DNA of 64,000 nucleotides from Strigops habroptila (lineage: Eukaryota; Chordata; Aves; Psittaciformes; Psittacidae): contig NC_044279.2 of assembly GCF_004027225.2 (NCBI RefSeq), forward strand, positions 40,696,744 through 40,760,743, given 5' to 3'. The position numbers were made by a program, and so were the translations under genes. The notes beneath the pieces were generated by a model, which saw only the letters and a list, made by a program, of their open reading frames with translations, searched no databases and had not been told where the DNA came from. Shown in pieces: positions 1 to 11,930 of the stretch (its first letter is position 1; each line of letters opens with the position of its first letter).

Positions 1-966
1 TGCAAAGATGTAGATGGATTGGTAAAAGTTTCTTCATTCCCCTGAAGCTGGAAAGCATGCTAAGGACAAATTATTCAGCAAGTACATGTGCATATGCAGT
101 GAACTTAGCCACATCAATCATAGATGTGCCTAATTGAAGCTCTCAGGGTTTTGCTTTTCTTACGTTGTCTGTGTAGATGTACTGTTATATCGAGTAAGAT
201 TTGATTCATGAGGATGCTGATTTTTAAAATGACTGGCTGTCAGTCAGTGTTGATTCTGGAAATCAGCTGTTGCTGGAATGAATTTGACAGAACAAAAGGT
301 CTAAGTGTATATCTGTCACTACTCATTTGTCCTTCCTGGCCATTTTTATAGGTGTGACACTGGCATCTGAAACGAAAAGGCATGTTAATAGTTCAGAGGT
401 GAAAACAACAGTTGATGTATAGGATGTGGTAAAAAAAAAAATGCATTGGGCAGCTTTCTGTTTGCCAAGTAATTTCAATGAAAGTACATTGCTCTACCAT
501 CTGTTCCTTGAACAAGGTAACTCTAACTGAAGTGAGAAATACCCTATTAAATCAGAGGGAAGGACAGAAGGACGTGCTTCAGCTACTGTATTAAAGACCT
601 TGTAGGACTCCTGAGACAGCTTGAGACTATTCTATTCCTACAGAAAGATTCCTGACTTGTATTATATATGTCACCTAGGCAGAGGACAAATTCAGCGTGC
701 TGTGGACAAGAACTCTGGCGATTTAAGTGTGCACTTATTTCTGTCTGGTATATCTTACTCATGCACTCTGGTTTATACTGTCCCCAGATGTGGGTTCAGA
801 TATGATGTTGGGGGATTTTTTCGTTACTGCAGCATGGGGTCTTGTTCTCCTGCTGATTTTCCTAGACACTTCCTGTTTCAAGAATTCCGTGCCCTGTTGG
901 GGCTTCCAATGTACTTGTAGCATGTTGACAACACATCTTTTCAGATGTGGAAATATTTACCTTTGG
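1..966. other. Gene-free flank, no recognised feature
   Basis: I see no gene, RNA or recognisable repeat here. The only simple-sequence feature is an 11-base A run at 431-441. Short overlapping open frames on both strands show no family resemblance and no splice context, so I treat them as chance. The stretch ends at the start of a CR1 fragment. Confidence 0.5.
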
Positions 967-1196
967 GTAAGTGGAAGAAAGAAATTCTTTACTGTGAGAG
1001 TTGGTGAGACGCTGGAACAGGCTGCCCAAGGAAGTTGTGGCTGCCCCATCCCTGGCAGTGTTCAAGGCCAGGTTGGACGGGGCTTGGAGCAATCTGGTCT
1101 TGTTGAAGGTGTCCCCGCCCATGGTCTGGGGTTGGAACGAGATTATCTTAAGGTCCTTACCAACCCTAACCGTTCTGTGTTGCTATGATTCTATGA
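967..1196 (+). mobile_element. CR1 LINE 3' end, severely 5'-truncated
   Basis: This is the last roughly 230 bases of an avian CR1 non-LTR retrotransposon. The sequence shows the conserved CR1 3' block: GAAATTCTTTACTGTGAGAG, then the region coding for the end of ORF2 (TGGAACAGGCTGCCCAAGGA, TTCAAGGCCAGGTTGGACGG, GGCTTGGAGCAATCTGGTC), then the short 3' UTR and a worn CTATGATTCTATGA terminal repeat. A remnant of the ORF2 frame reads RWNRLPKEVVAAPSLAVFKA, typical of the CR1 C-terminus. Truncation at the 5' end is usual for CR1, which is copied by target-primed reverse transcription and stops early. The copy diverges from the other CR1 in this window and its tail is decayed, so it is an old, inactive fragment. 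The exact 5' edge is uncertain by about 10 bases. Confidence 0.92.
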
Positions 1197-1210
1197 AGTG
1201 GATGAGATAG

Positions 1211-1278
1211 ATACCCTGTCATTTCAGAGCAGACACTCTTGGCTTTTGTTCTGTGAGACTCTGAATGACACAGGGTAT
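1211..1278. repeat. Imperfect inverted repeat beside the CR1 tail
   Basis: Left arm 1211-1229 (ATACCCTGTCATTTCAGAG) is complementary to right arm 1259-1278, allowing a 2-base and a 1-base bulge. The arms are about 18 paired bases with a 29-base loop. It begins about 15 bases after the CR1 terminal repeat. No known RNA gene is recognised; it may be a chance foldback or the remains of a small inverted duplication. Confidence 0.5.
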
Positions 1279-3239
1279 TTGATACATTGCACAGGACAAG
1301 TGATTGAGAACTTCTCATGTCATTCATGCCTATTTGGCCTATGTGTTATTATTGAGAACAGTAATACTGACACACCTTTCTCTTTGCTTTTGGAAGTACA
1401 ATATGTATTTCTGCAGAGTATTTAAAGAAGTGTTCTCAGAAAAGAGTGTGTTGTGTTACAGTGTTTTGCAGGAAACTACCTTTTATAAGCAATTGGACTT
1501 CTCTGTTCAATATGTTATTCAATATAACTAGTCTTGGGCCTGGGTTCAGATATCTGATTTTGACCAACTGGATGTCAGTAGCATAATTAAGTAAAAGGAT
1601 ATGACTAACTTGATTCAGCCTGGATTTTAGTCCCTAAATATACTTGTTATTTCTTGTCAGCTTGACAAGGAAGTGACAGGAAAAGAAAAAGTGGATGGAA
1701 AAGGAGTTAGATTATTTATTAAATGTTTGGTGTGGCTGTGCTCGAGGTGCAGTAATTGTCCTCGCTGTTCATTCCAGTCTCTCTGCCCGTTGCCTTTCTG
1801 GAGGTGACAGTCTTAACATCTTTTGCTGTCTCAGGACTCCTCTCTAACACAGCAATATCTGAAGACCCTTTCAGGCAGCTCTGTGCTTGTCTGAGCAGTA
1901 CAAGAAGCTGCATGAAAAGGCCAAATCTCCTTCAGGTTTGTAAAAGTTTTGCATATACCAATATCAGCTACATCAGACTAGTGAAGACACATTATAGATA
2001 TAGTCTGCTGCTGGGAAAAGTTGTACCTGTATGTGGTGGCTGTCTCTCTGAAGTGGTTAGGTCAGTTACATCTTCCAGACCCGGCTGGTCCCTCACCCCT
2101 GTGCCCCACAGCAGTCTGCAGCTCACTGAGCTGTGCCAGCTGAAGGGAGGGAGAAGGCTCTCTAAGCCAGGTCCTGCTGAAACAAAACCCAAATACTTTT
2201 CCTCTAGGAGATAGTTTGAACAATATAATTTTAAATTTTTGCTGCAAAGCCAATTTAGAAGATTTTTTCTCTCTCTATTCCTCCTTTCTGAACTCCAGAA
2301 ATTATTTCTTCAACGTTACACTGAGAGCTGAGCCAGGCAACTGCTCTGGGTCAGAAGTAAACCTTTTCTACCCAGGGGTAGGAACTCCTAAACCAGTATG
2401 TCTGCTAAAGAAAGTATGAAATTACTATAACCTGGATTTGAGAGTGCATGTGTTTTGTTAACTCAAATAATTCCCGAGACTTAAAGAGCAGTCAGGCAAA
2501 CTAGATGAGCAGAATGGTGCCTTCCGGGGTTGGAGTATATGAAATTCTCTTATTCATATTCTCCTTTATAGTTATGAGGCATAAAATAGCTACCATAGCA
2601 AACTGTTTAAAAGGGGAAGGGCTCTCAGAGCTGGTCTTGTTTCCCTGTTAACTGTTTGTTGTTCCAGAGCTTTCAGCTGTAAATTTAACGCAGCATTAAA
2701 CCCATCCAGTATTAATGTAAATACCTTGTAGACAAAGTAGTGAATGTGATACCACTTACTGGAACAAAAATATGTGTAAGCTTTGAAGCTGAAAGCATCT
2801 CTAATCATTGGCAGTTTTAGTAGCTTTAAAAAATTCTGCATAACTTCTAGTCAGTCTCGAGCTCGGACTCCCAAGGCAGCCATTTAAAACCAAAACAATC
2901 TAGTCATCATTCCAGTCAGGTGTGTCAAAACAGCCCTTACTGAGGGAGGGTGCATGGAAATTCATATCCAGCAAATGGATTTCAGGTCTGGACTTTGACC
3001 CTTCATACTTCTCTATCACTGGTGTTTTTAATACAACAAGAGAATAGCAGTTGGAAGCAAAATTGTTTGTTTTGGCCCTTTCAGAAGGAGAGTGCCCTGT
3101 AGCTGTCATGTGACCATTTAGACCTCTAGTTGATGTCTAGTTAGATCACGCAGTACTTGAAGGGTGCTTCTGCAAAAGAGAATTGAAAAAAACAAATATC
3201 ATCATCATAATTATTGGGGAGCGCTGGCTGGGGACATGT
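1279..3239. other. Gene-free stretch
   Basis: No recognisable gene or repeat. A 152-codon open frame at 1756-2214 on the plus strand has no family resemblance and biased, low-information content; I do not call it a gene. Confidence 0.4.
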
Positions 3240-3400
3240 TAGTTATGGGCTTTGCTCTTGCTTTGTTGTGTGACATGGAGCTGGTCGCTGCACTGTGCTG
3301 TGTGTCAGTTTCTCTTTCTGCAGAGCAGGGAGGATGCTGCTGATCTTGGTAAAGCATTTCAGAAATCTGTTCATGAAAATACCAAGATATTAGTACTTAT
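3240..3400 (+). repeat. Degenerate MIR/L2-like relic
   Basis: The order of sequence words follows the shared 3' core of ancient MIR SINEs and L2 LINEs: a TGTGTGACATGG block at about 3268, a CAGTTTCTCTTTCTGCAGAG block at about 3307-3326 corresponding to the usual CAGTTTCC-CATCTGTAAAA segment, and a TAAAGCATTTCAGAAATCTG block at about 3350 corresponding to the usual TAAAGCGCTTTGAGATC segment. Each block is mutated, as expected for an element that spread before birds and mammals diverged. The call rests on recalled consensus order rather than an alignment; a chance match cannot be excluded. Confidence 0.42.
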
Positions 3401-3593
3401 TTATGCAGTGCCTTATATGTGCAACCTGATGCAGGTCAAATTTGGATATTTTGAAGCAAAATCTTCAGCCTGTCAAGAGGAAATGTACCTGGGACGGCTA
3501 CTGCAGGGGAGCTACCAGACCAGAGAAAACAGCCTAAGCAGAAAGCCATATACTTCTACCACACAAAAGCTCCTTTCAGCCGTTCAGGTCCTG
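3324..3593 (+). other. Candidate exon (270 nt, open, phase 0-0)
   Basis: An AG at 3322-3323 preceded by a pyrimidine-rich tract (CAGTTTCTCTTTCTGCAG) and a GTAAGA at 3594-3599 bracket 270 nt that stay open for all 90 codons in one frame, with both boundaries in phase 0. The translation starts SREDAADLGKAFQKSVHENT and resembles no family I know. Its 5' third overlaps the MIR/L2-like relic, so if used at all it may be an exonised repeat. No neighbouring exon is identified and no promoter or polyadenylation site is tied to it. Chance is a serious alternative. Confidence 0.15.
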
Positions 3594-3774
3594 GTAAGAT
3601 GATACCTTTCTGCCTGAAAATGACTTGATTTTCATCTCTCTATTTTTTGGCACTTGCGTGGCAGTCACTTTGGAAGGGGCATCTGTCATTTCCTCCAGCA
3701 GTCTACAAGCCAGCACTTGTTTTCACAGTCATCTGGTAGGTGCTCACAGCATGAGCAACATGTCACCTTCTGTC

Positions 3775-3924
3775 AAAGAGGAGGCAAGGAGGAAAGAAAA
3801 GTGAAACAAAAAAGGAGTAATCAATTAACAAGGCAAGAGGTTAGAGGCAGAGAAAAAGCAGGAAAGGAAAACAAGAGGTTCTGTAAAAAAGAAGCAAGTG
3901 AAGAAGAGTAAGATTAATGGAGGG
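3775..3924 (+). repeat. Purine-rich (A/G) low-complexity tract
   Basis: About 150 bases are strongly purine-biased on the plus strand, with repeated GGA, GAAA and AGG words and few C or T. It has no tandem unit. Such tracts are common in vertebrate intergenic DNA. Confidence 0.6.
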
Positions 3925-6900
3925 AGGACTGAGTCCTGTTATGCACTTAAAAGGCAAAGCAAGGTCTTGTGCTTTTTTCATATTCAAGAGTGGTAGTTGG
4001 AGATGGGTAATGAGGTCCATCCCCAAGAACAAATCTCCAGAAAAGTGTTGACCTGCTGCTATCTTAATCACTGCAAACATCATACAACTGGTGAAACAAC
4101 AGTGCTATTGCAATTGCCAGGGCAGCCCACAGGAAGTCCCACCATCAGGCTTCATCTGCTCTGGTGCATGGTTGTGGAAACAGGGGAGAAATCTGCTTGT
4201 TTTAAACTATCCAGCCCAGTCTGGATCAGGGGTAGAGATCAGTCTGCCAGGACAGTTAAGAATTCTTCAAAGAGGCAGAAGAGGAGGTTTCTCTGAACAA
4301 ATACAGGGCATTCTTCAAGCTCATTAAATAGATTTGTGTTTTAGCTCAGCTCCCAAAAACATAATTTAGCTGGTTTCTGAACTTTATCAGGTGTAGACCT
4401 CGTATTACTTGCTTGTAGTCTAAATTCTGTCTGTAAGTAGGGTAAAGTCTATCAGATTACTGCTTTAGAAAAGCAGAGGCAGCTAAACTTCGTTTCTCTA
4501 CTGAGCTTTTTAAAAGCATCTCATCTCCAATTGGTTATAACCGTTCCAATAAATATAACCCACAGACCTCAAAGGGCCTTCATCTTTGTAAACTGAATAT
4601 TCATATTTTTGTTTCAGTGGACCATTTAGAGGCATGTTGCAAAAGGTGCCCTAAACCAAACAAATTTACAGTTTCTTGTAATTCCTAAAAAAACCCACAA
4701 AAGCTGTGTTGCAACATAGATAGTGGGTTTTATATGCTCTAGCACATTCAGATCTATAACAATATTATAGGGTTATGAAAGCTACTAATTGCATGTAAGG
4801 TGTTACAGTAGAAGAAGGTGGATGCCTGGGAGTGGGTAAGGATCCTGATAGTCCAACCAGGAAGCAAACATGTATATTTGGATTTGTTTACCAGGAGTCA
4901 TAACACTGATAAGCCCCCTAAGTATGTGCTTGTGAACACACACTGTCTGTCAGTCACACATGGGACATGTGAAGAGAAGCAGTGAGCATGAGGGAAAGGC
5001 AGCGTATTGGAGAGGCACAGTAAAACAGGGGAGGTCATAATAATCATTTAACTGAACAAATTCTAAAGGTCCAGAAAAAAAAAATAAATAAATAATTGCC
5101 TGTGTATGGGTCTCATCTTCTGGAGGAACAGTGTTAGCATGTCTCCACCAGAACATCTTTTTCCTCTTCTTCACAAGTCAAACTACTATGTTCCCCTTTC
5201 TAGACACCAGGTCATGTTTCACCATGAGGAAACGGATGCTGCATAGCAGGAACCATTTAATCTGAAGAGATCTGGGCCCAGAGTCGCAAGCAGCATGGGG
5301 AAGGCAACATCCAATGCTTGTGAGAAAAGGACGGTCACTGGCTGTGAGTTTCTCAGTGTTGCTGCTGTTCAGACTGAGCGACAGAGAGGCTGCAGCAGTA
5401 ACTGGGAAGAGCCTGAGGAGGGTGTGGGTGAGCTCAAATGCCAAAATATCTTGGTACAGCTCTGGCTGAGATGATTAGTTAGCGCCTGGCAGCAGAGATT
5501 ATGCTCAGATATTGGGCTTGCATGGATAGGAGGATCTTGAAGAGCTGTGTAACTGGCAGCCTGCTGGTCCTGGCAACCTGCTATCTCTGCCTTCCCCCAG
5601 CAGGGTCCCTTTTGCCACTAAGAGGAAATTTCAAGGGTACTGTGTAGCCTCCTGATATGTTATGCTGAGAAGTAGGCCCTGCAGGCACCACGCTAGAAGT
5701 GACAGCTCTGAAAAACAAAGGACAGAATATTAATGTCTCCTTCCTAATATTAAACAGGGACTCTAGCAGAAGACTGCAATATGGACAAGGATTCCCAAGA
5801 GCTGTTGCAGCTGGGTACCCCAAACAGTCTGTGGAGGCTAAGCCACTGAGGAGGAGCTGTGGGTGGTTCAAGGTCCTGCCTGACATGCTGGAGCAGTCAT
5901 CTGCAGCTCAGGGTAGACTGTACACTGCTGAAACCATTCAAGCGTGTATTAAAACCAGACACTGTCCTTGGGAGGATGTGTTTGCAAAAGAAGTGACAGG
6001 GAGCAAAAGCACAAACAACTGGTCCGTCGGGCTCCCTCAGGCAAGAGGGGCCCTCCAAAAAGTGATGCAGTTTTGACATTTCCTTCAGACTTTATGTTAA
6101 GTCCCATAATATTTGGTCTTTGTCTTGAGTAACTTTTTGTGACAGCCTGTGCTCAAGGAAATTTTTTGTCTTCATCATCTCTAAAGATAGCTTCTATCTT
6201 TCAGAAGAAAGCACAAAACCTCTAAATCCTAAAACTATTAATGCAAAAATGCAAAGAGAAAACAGACCTTGTGATGTACCTGATGGGCATTTTTTATGTC
6301 AGTGTTGTGGTTTTCAACCTATTCCTCATCCTGAGCTTTGCCTTCAGCACAGAAGTTTCAAAATTGCCTTCTCCCTTGTCATCACTGAGGAAAAGAAGAT
6401 ATCTGCAAATCCTGCCTCTGGTTGTGGTGTGCAAGCTGAGCATGTTTGAATTAAGGAAGTGTTGCTTATGATGGTTTACCATGTGCTCATTCATCATGTT
6501 ACTTGAGGAATGTGTTTTACATGGTTTTTACATACAATTGTGTGAGACATAAAGGGACCTTGGACAGCAGCTATGGCATGGGTCTACTCTCCCATTCATG
6601 GGTGAGATGGGCTGCTTCTGCTCTAAGCTCCACAACAGGGGGCTCCCATGTGCTTAGGTGCTCTCATACAGCTCTCTTTCTGGTAAACCCCTGAAGGAAG
6701 CCAGTGGTTCAAGTGCAGACTGAATCATAGCCTGCTAGTTAGATGTCTTGCACTAATTTCAAACTGTTCACCAAATCCCTTGCAGAATGGGAGCCGAGGA
6801 CTATGACTGTCCTTTGCTGGTTTGTAGCTAGTGGTGATCTCATGTTCTACCATGCATGGTCCCTTCTGGCTGTGAGGCCCTTCTGCCCACAAAACACACA

Positions 6901-8802
6901 TTTCCTGTGCTGCATATCATTGTTTTTCCTGGGCACCTCCAAAAGCTAGGCTTTTCTTTGATAAACGGCAAAAAATCCCCAACTAACAGCTATACATTTA
7001 AAAAATCAAAAAGATAGTTCATTTTATTATATGTCATTTTATTATTTGTTATGTAGCTGCTTCTCAATCTGATTTTTCCCATATCATATTTTTCCTGCAC
7101 TGTAAAATTTGGGGATCATTCTTTGGTTTTGGTCTCTGTAATAGAATTAGACACCTGCTGAAGTGAAACAAACCTATTGAAGAGGTGCTAACATCAAGGG
7201 ATTTACTGGCAAAGGAATCCTTCAGCTATACATAAAAACAGCAAACAGCTGATCTGGTAAAGTATGCGCTGACTTCAGGGGAAACATTATAGAACTCTTT
7301 AGAGCCTCATCATGAATTATGCTGATATATATCCACATTACTATTTTATTGAGGAAGATAGATAAGGATAAAACGGGAAAATCAATCATATTCAAGCAAT
7401 CCGGAACTACCATATACATCTTCAACTGCATTAGGCAAGTATTTTTTATCCATTTATGTAGACAAATACTTTGGCTTGATCATAAACAAAATAAAAAGTG
7501 TGTTTTTATCACTGGTCAATTTAAGCTTTGCTGCAGACATAATGGAACAAAAAGACACAGCAGCCTGAGGCTGCACATTTTGTCTGAGGAGACAATAATG
7601 TCTTTTCTTTGTGCCTGACTGAATGTTTTTTTGGGGAGGAAAATCTACTTTTACCTGGAAACAAAATATTTCTCAGTGTCTTGGCTTTGATTTTAATGCT
7701 GAACATATTTTTAGGAAGAATGCCGTTAAAGTAACTGTTCTGGAAACAAAAATAGAGTCTAACCTTTGAATGTTTGGCAATGCAAAATGTGGAAATCTAA
7801 CACTGTAGTAAGCTTCTATGTATCCGAGGTTTTTTCTACCAAGAAAATTTTAACAAAACCCCCGAATCTGGCTATTTAAAAAACATCATGCAACCCTACT
7901 CCAGTTACGGAATTTTAATCTATTTCTAGAGGGAGCTGTGCTATATAATTCCACAGTTCAGTAGGATTCTGCTTCTTTTTCAAGAACATTTACTGAACCA
8001 AAGAAATCTAGGCTTGACTCAAACTAGTTAAGCTTGTGAGGATTTACAAACAGCAGTCAAAATCTTGCCAGCAAAATATTCAATGGGAAATAGTGTAGAA
8101 GCTCAACCCCTCTCTGCAAATTGAACAGCTTTCCTTGGAGCTCCAGCTAGGAGTCTGAGGCTTAGGGGATATCTTTGGTTTAAAGAGGGATTTTCAGAGC
8201 ACAAAATGAAAACAAAATGCACAGGGACCAAAATGCTTGATGAACTTTTCCTGGTAGGCTGTACTGAATGTCTGAAAGTATTAAATGCTGAACAGATGAT
8301 CAATCTGCAGATGGAAAGCTGGCCTTAACCTGGCCTGTGTATACGCTCCTACCTTGGTGCTGCAGTAAAGCAAAACATCTCAAGATAAAGTAAACATAGA
8401 AGATTTATTCCTCAGTTGCAATGAGTCAGAAGCATGCAGATGGTTAGTTAAAATCCTTTGGATGATGAGTCAGCTTCTCAGACCACAGTAACTTAGTCAT
8501 TTGCAGTTAACTTGATGGTCTGTGATAGTCTGACTGTACCCTTGCTAAACAATGAAAACCCCAACAGTCTTAATTTTTCATTCTCTGAGTACTAATATTG
8601 CACCTGGCACCACACACACACATCGCCTGGGTGTAACACAGTCCAATAACATCCTTCAGAGCCTACATGTCATCCTATCCTTTCCATTCGTGTTCTTTCT
8701 TGAATCCTGAGTGAGGTGGGAGGGTTTCAGTCTGGCAAATTCGTGTATTTTTATATCGAGACTGAGTCAGCCTGAAAAGTCATGAGCATATTTAAGGATT
8801 AT
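3925..8802. other. Gene-free stretch
   Basis: Nothing recognisable as a gene or interspersed repeat. An A10 run followed by AAAT repeats lies at 5075-5095, AT-rich DNA at 7010-7080, and a short CA run at 8610-8622. Overlapping open frames at 5581-6079 on both strands share no family resemblance and are treated as chance. Confidence 0.4.
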
Positions 8803-8811
8803 CAACCCATC

Positions 8812-8948
8812 CAGTATTAAACATGCTTGCATTTTTAGAACTGGCTTCCCTCTCCGAGACTGCATGACATTCACCAGCACACGCCTTGTTCTGGTGAACA
8901 TCATGCAGGCTCGGAGAGGGGAGCCAGTTCCATGAACGCAAGTATGGC
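8812..8948. repeat. Long hairpin (55-nt arms, 13-nt loop)
   Basis: Left arm 8823-8877 and right arm 8891-8945 are reverse complements at 46 of 55 positions; three of the nine differences are G-U compatible, so 49 of 55 can pair as RNA. The loop is the 13 bases 8878-8890. The innermost 8 pairs, the 11-base block CCCTCTCCGAG and the 9-base block GAACTGGCT are each perfect. The 9-mer CAACCCATC occurs on both sides, at 8803-8811 and 8949-8957, enclosing a 137-base unit. This could be a foldback or MITE-like DNA element whose target site was duplicated, or a locus transcribed into a double-stranded small-RNA precursor. I recognise no known microRNA in it. The structure is seen directly; its origin is inferred. 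Confidence 0.85.
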
Positions 8949-8957
8949 CAACCCATC

Positions 8958-11821
8958 TGTTACAGGATTTAGACTCTTTGGGATAAATCTGCTTCCTTCA
9001 TGTAACTTGTACTTCTGCTGGGTACAGTCCTCATAAGAGGATCCCTTACTTAAATAGAACCCAAACTGGCCCCGTTACTAAGAACATATTTACTGAGCTG
9101 CAGCTGGCTTTCTGAGCTGCGTTTTTTTAAAACCAGATTATTGCTGATGCCGGCATTGAACTTTTCCTGCTTGCCCCACCTCTCATACAGTGTGCTGCAC
9201 AGCTGAGTGATAAGGGATGCTGAGAGAATGATAGAGAGCAGGTTCCAGAGAGTGAACCCACTTCTGCTCAAGATGAATCCCACAGAATGTGATATAGGAT
9301 CTCTGGAAGTCTTGCATCTTAATGCAGAGGCAGCTGGAAGTGGGTTGGGACAGCCTAGGATGATAGATGCCTGTATTCCAAGAAGTGAATTGAACCTAGG
9401 GTGCTTCCATTATCTTCAGAAGAATGTGATAGGTTTGGTAGGATACGAGTTATGTCAGAATCTTTTCCTGCTTACCACCTTAAAGTGGTGCTTACCTGAG
9501 CCATGGTTTTCAGTAGTTTGTGGCACCAGACACTCCACTTTCCTGGTAAGGAAAGTTTCCTGGCTCTGGGAGTGAGCAGGGAATACCCAGCCCAGGTTTG
9601 TCCAGAGAGAAAAGCGGCTGGTGGGGAAGGGTCAGAAGTGAAGGGTCTGGATCAGGGCTGACATTTTTTTCCAGGGAGCAGGAAGAGGAGCCTCAGTTAT
9701 GGCTCCAGGCTGTCAGGAAAATTTTGGCAAATGCAGATCAGTAGAGCCTTGTGTGTTTGCACGATTTTCTTCAGCATTTATCTTGACTTGAGCGAGAGGC
9801 CACACTACAGAACCCAACTTCCCATCAAAACCAGTATTTTTCAGTAAAGTCACTGCAATCACTGGCTGTCTGGCCTGTGCTAGATGAGGTGCTGTCTTGC
9901 TGGCGGTCACCATGGGCAGGTGAAGGATGGCACTGTCATGGTGGCTGAACATCCTTCTCAGACGCTTCTGGAGGTCCCAGTCTGCTCTGAGGATCTGTGT
10001 TACATTGGCACCATGGCTAAGTAGAAGCTGTGATGAACTATGAGACTCTTGAGTAAAAAGTTACTCTACAAGCATTTTAGCTTTCCTCTTAGCAAACTGT
10101 TCTTGCAGATAGGTATGTTGCTGCATTTGCACCTGCTCTGTCTTCAGTTATACCTACACTCAGACAGACAGTGAACTGTAAATTTGGATTTAAAAGGACA
10201 GATCATCTCATTCTGACAGTATTTATTGCCAGCTCCTTCCTCCATCATGAAAAAGCAATAGGTTATGAGTGATTTTTCCTTACTGGAGATAGTCTGTGAA
10301 TAGTGGAGGAGAAGGCATTTTATCTTAGAATATGTTTACAGATGATGCTGATGAATAGCCTCTCTTAGAAAACAGATATTTAAAGAATTTTATAAAATGG
10401 GCTATTACAAGATTGATTTAAAGCATATTAAACAATGCATTGTATCTCATGAAATGTTTGTTGGTTTGGGATTTTGTAGTTTTGGGGGGTTTTTACCCAC
10501 CACTGCGTTTTTTCTTCACTAAACCCTTGTATCTAACCATATGTTTCTATTGCACTTCATGTATAGGTCATCTCTGTAAGGTGTTAATCACCCTCGGCAC
10601 TAATTACTTTCCCAGTCAATAGCTGTAACAAGTAAAACAGTATTCCTACACTGGCTCAAGTGCTTCCTGCACAAAGGTGATCCAATCCAGTTCTTACTGA
10701 AGTCCTTGGCATAGCTTTTTATTTGAATTTGATCAAACCTTTAATTTGATAGACTTTTTTTGGACATTGAGGCTTTTCAGTATGAGACAAAAGGTACACA
10801 GGGCCCTTACAAAATGGAGTTGTTATTGATGAATAATACTGAAAGATTGCTTGCTAATTACCATTTGTTATTCAGTTAGTTTCAGCAGCCAATGGCATAT
10901 TATTAATCCTGCTTTGAATGATTAAATCTAAAGATGATTCTCTTCAAAGTCTCCTCTTTCATTGTACAATAAGCTCTATTTTCTATGATGTTTTACATGA
11001 GCTATTTTTCATCCTGTCTGAAGAAGTGAAAAAAAATTACTAGCTTAGTAATTACTTCAGAATAGGAAATTTCCAGTAAGTCACAGCATTTTATCTTCTG
11101 AAAATAAAAATGCGACACCTCTAATCCTTTGTTAGCATATAGTGGTTTATTCATTCCATTGTTTTTTGTTCTATCTTTCCTGATGGAGAGAGGAAGTGAG
11201 TTTTTGTTTGTTTGCTCTCGAAAATAGACAGGAGGATGAGCAGCCCTTGACAGAATCATCTCAGCAGATAGATAACTGGACCTGTGTATACATACATATG
11301 AACAAAAAAAGACAAAATGGATGTCTGCAAAGAGGTTTGAAGTAGACTTAGTGAGGAATGGTGTGGGATGCTTGCTACTGCTTTATTTTAAACAGAAATT
11401 ATTCTACCAGGGTCAGCATCATGAATAATGCTGTGTGATAGCAGCAGAGATACTTGTGAGCAGAGCAGTTTACCCACTCCTGGCTGATGGCAATTGACAA
11501 GCCCTGTGGAAAGGGAAAGGTTCCTGAAGGTCTCTGAATGAACAGACAGCTACTTCTAGAGTAAGAGACGAGGTGTGCTTCTCGAGACTAATACATGACG
11601 GAGGCAAGGACAGAGTGGTAGACACAGTATGACTTGAGTGGAAGGTGCTGGGGTTCATACATGACAGGGTTTTAGTGACAGGTCCTCGCTTTAACAAAAG
11701 TATTGTTACAAATCACACAGCTATAGCTCCATGATACTAAGTAGACAGGGTTTACCCACGACGCTTTTTATATATATTTTTTTCCTCTGTAACACTTTCT
11801 GAAATTTATTCTTCTGTACAG
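8958..11821. other. Gene-free stretch with a possible conserved AT-rich block
   Basis: No gene recognised. Bases 10810-10990 are AT-rich and dense in homeodomain-type words (TAATTA, ATTAAT), a CCAAT word and SOX-like ATTGT words, the look of some conserved non-coding elements in gene deserts. I cannot test conservation here. Confidence 0.3.
9496..9542 (-). other. Candidate small exon (47 nt)
   Basis: On the minus strand a pyrimidine-rich acceptor (GAAACTTTCCTTACCAG, ending at 9543) and a near-consensus donor (CTCAG|GTAAGC, GT at 9494-9495) bracket 47 nt. Two of three frames are open; one includes an ATG near the 3' end. No partner exon was found. This is a splice-site observation only, and 47 nt is too short for frame openness to mean much. 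Confidence 0.1.
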
Positions 11822-11930
11822 TAGATCACTGGCTTACTTCATCTCCTTCAATTTTAAGTTTAGAGATATGTAGAGAGAATAGGAAGCCGAAGACAGCTTT
11901 TCAAAGTCAAGCTGTCTACCACTGTATGAG
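11822..11930 (+). other. Candidate exon 1 of a two-exon plus-strand transcript
   Basis: A strong acceptor (TTTATTCTTCTGTACAG ending at 11821) and a strong donor (ATGAG|GTAAGAAG, GT at 11931) bracket 109 nt. Only one frame is open; it begins DHWLTSSPSILSLEICRENR and ends with two bases (AG) of a split codon. Those two bases plus the first base of the candidate exon at 13670 make an Arg codon and continue into a frame open to a stop at 13853. The product is not recognised and no upstream exon or start codon is identified. If transcribed it could equally be a non-coding RNA. Confidence 0.18.

Noticed and set aside
9380..9410. GGTTCAATTC-like word on the minus strand, reminiscent of a tRNA T arm
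   Set aside because: No acceptor stem, D arm or anticodon arm could be placed around it, and no convincing SINE body adjoins.
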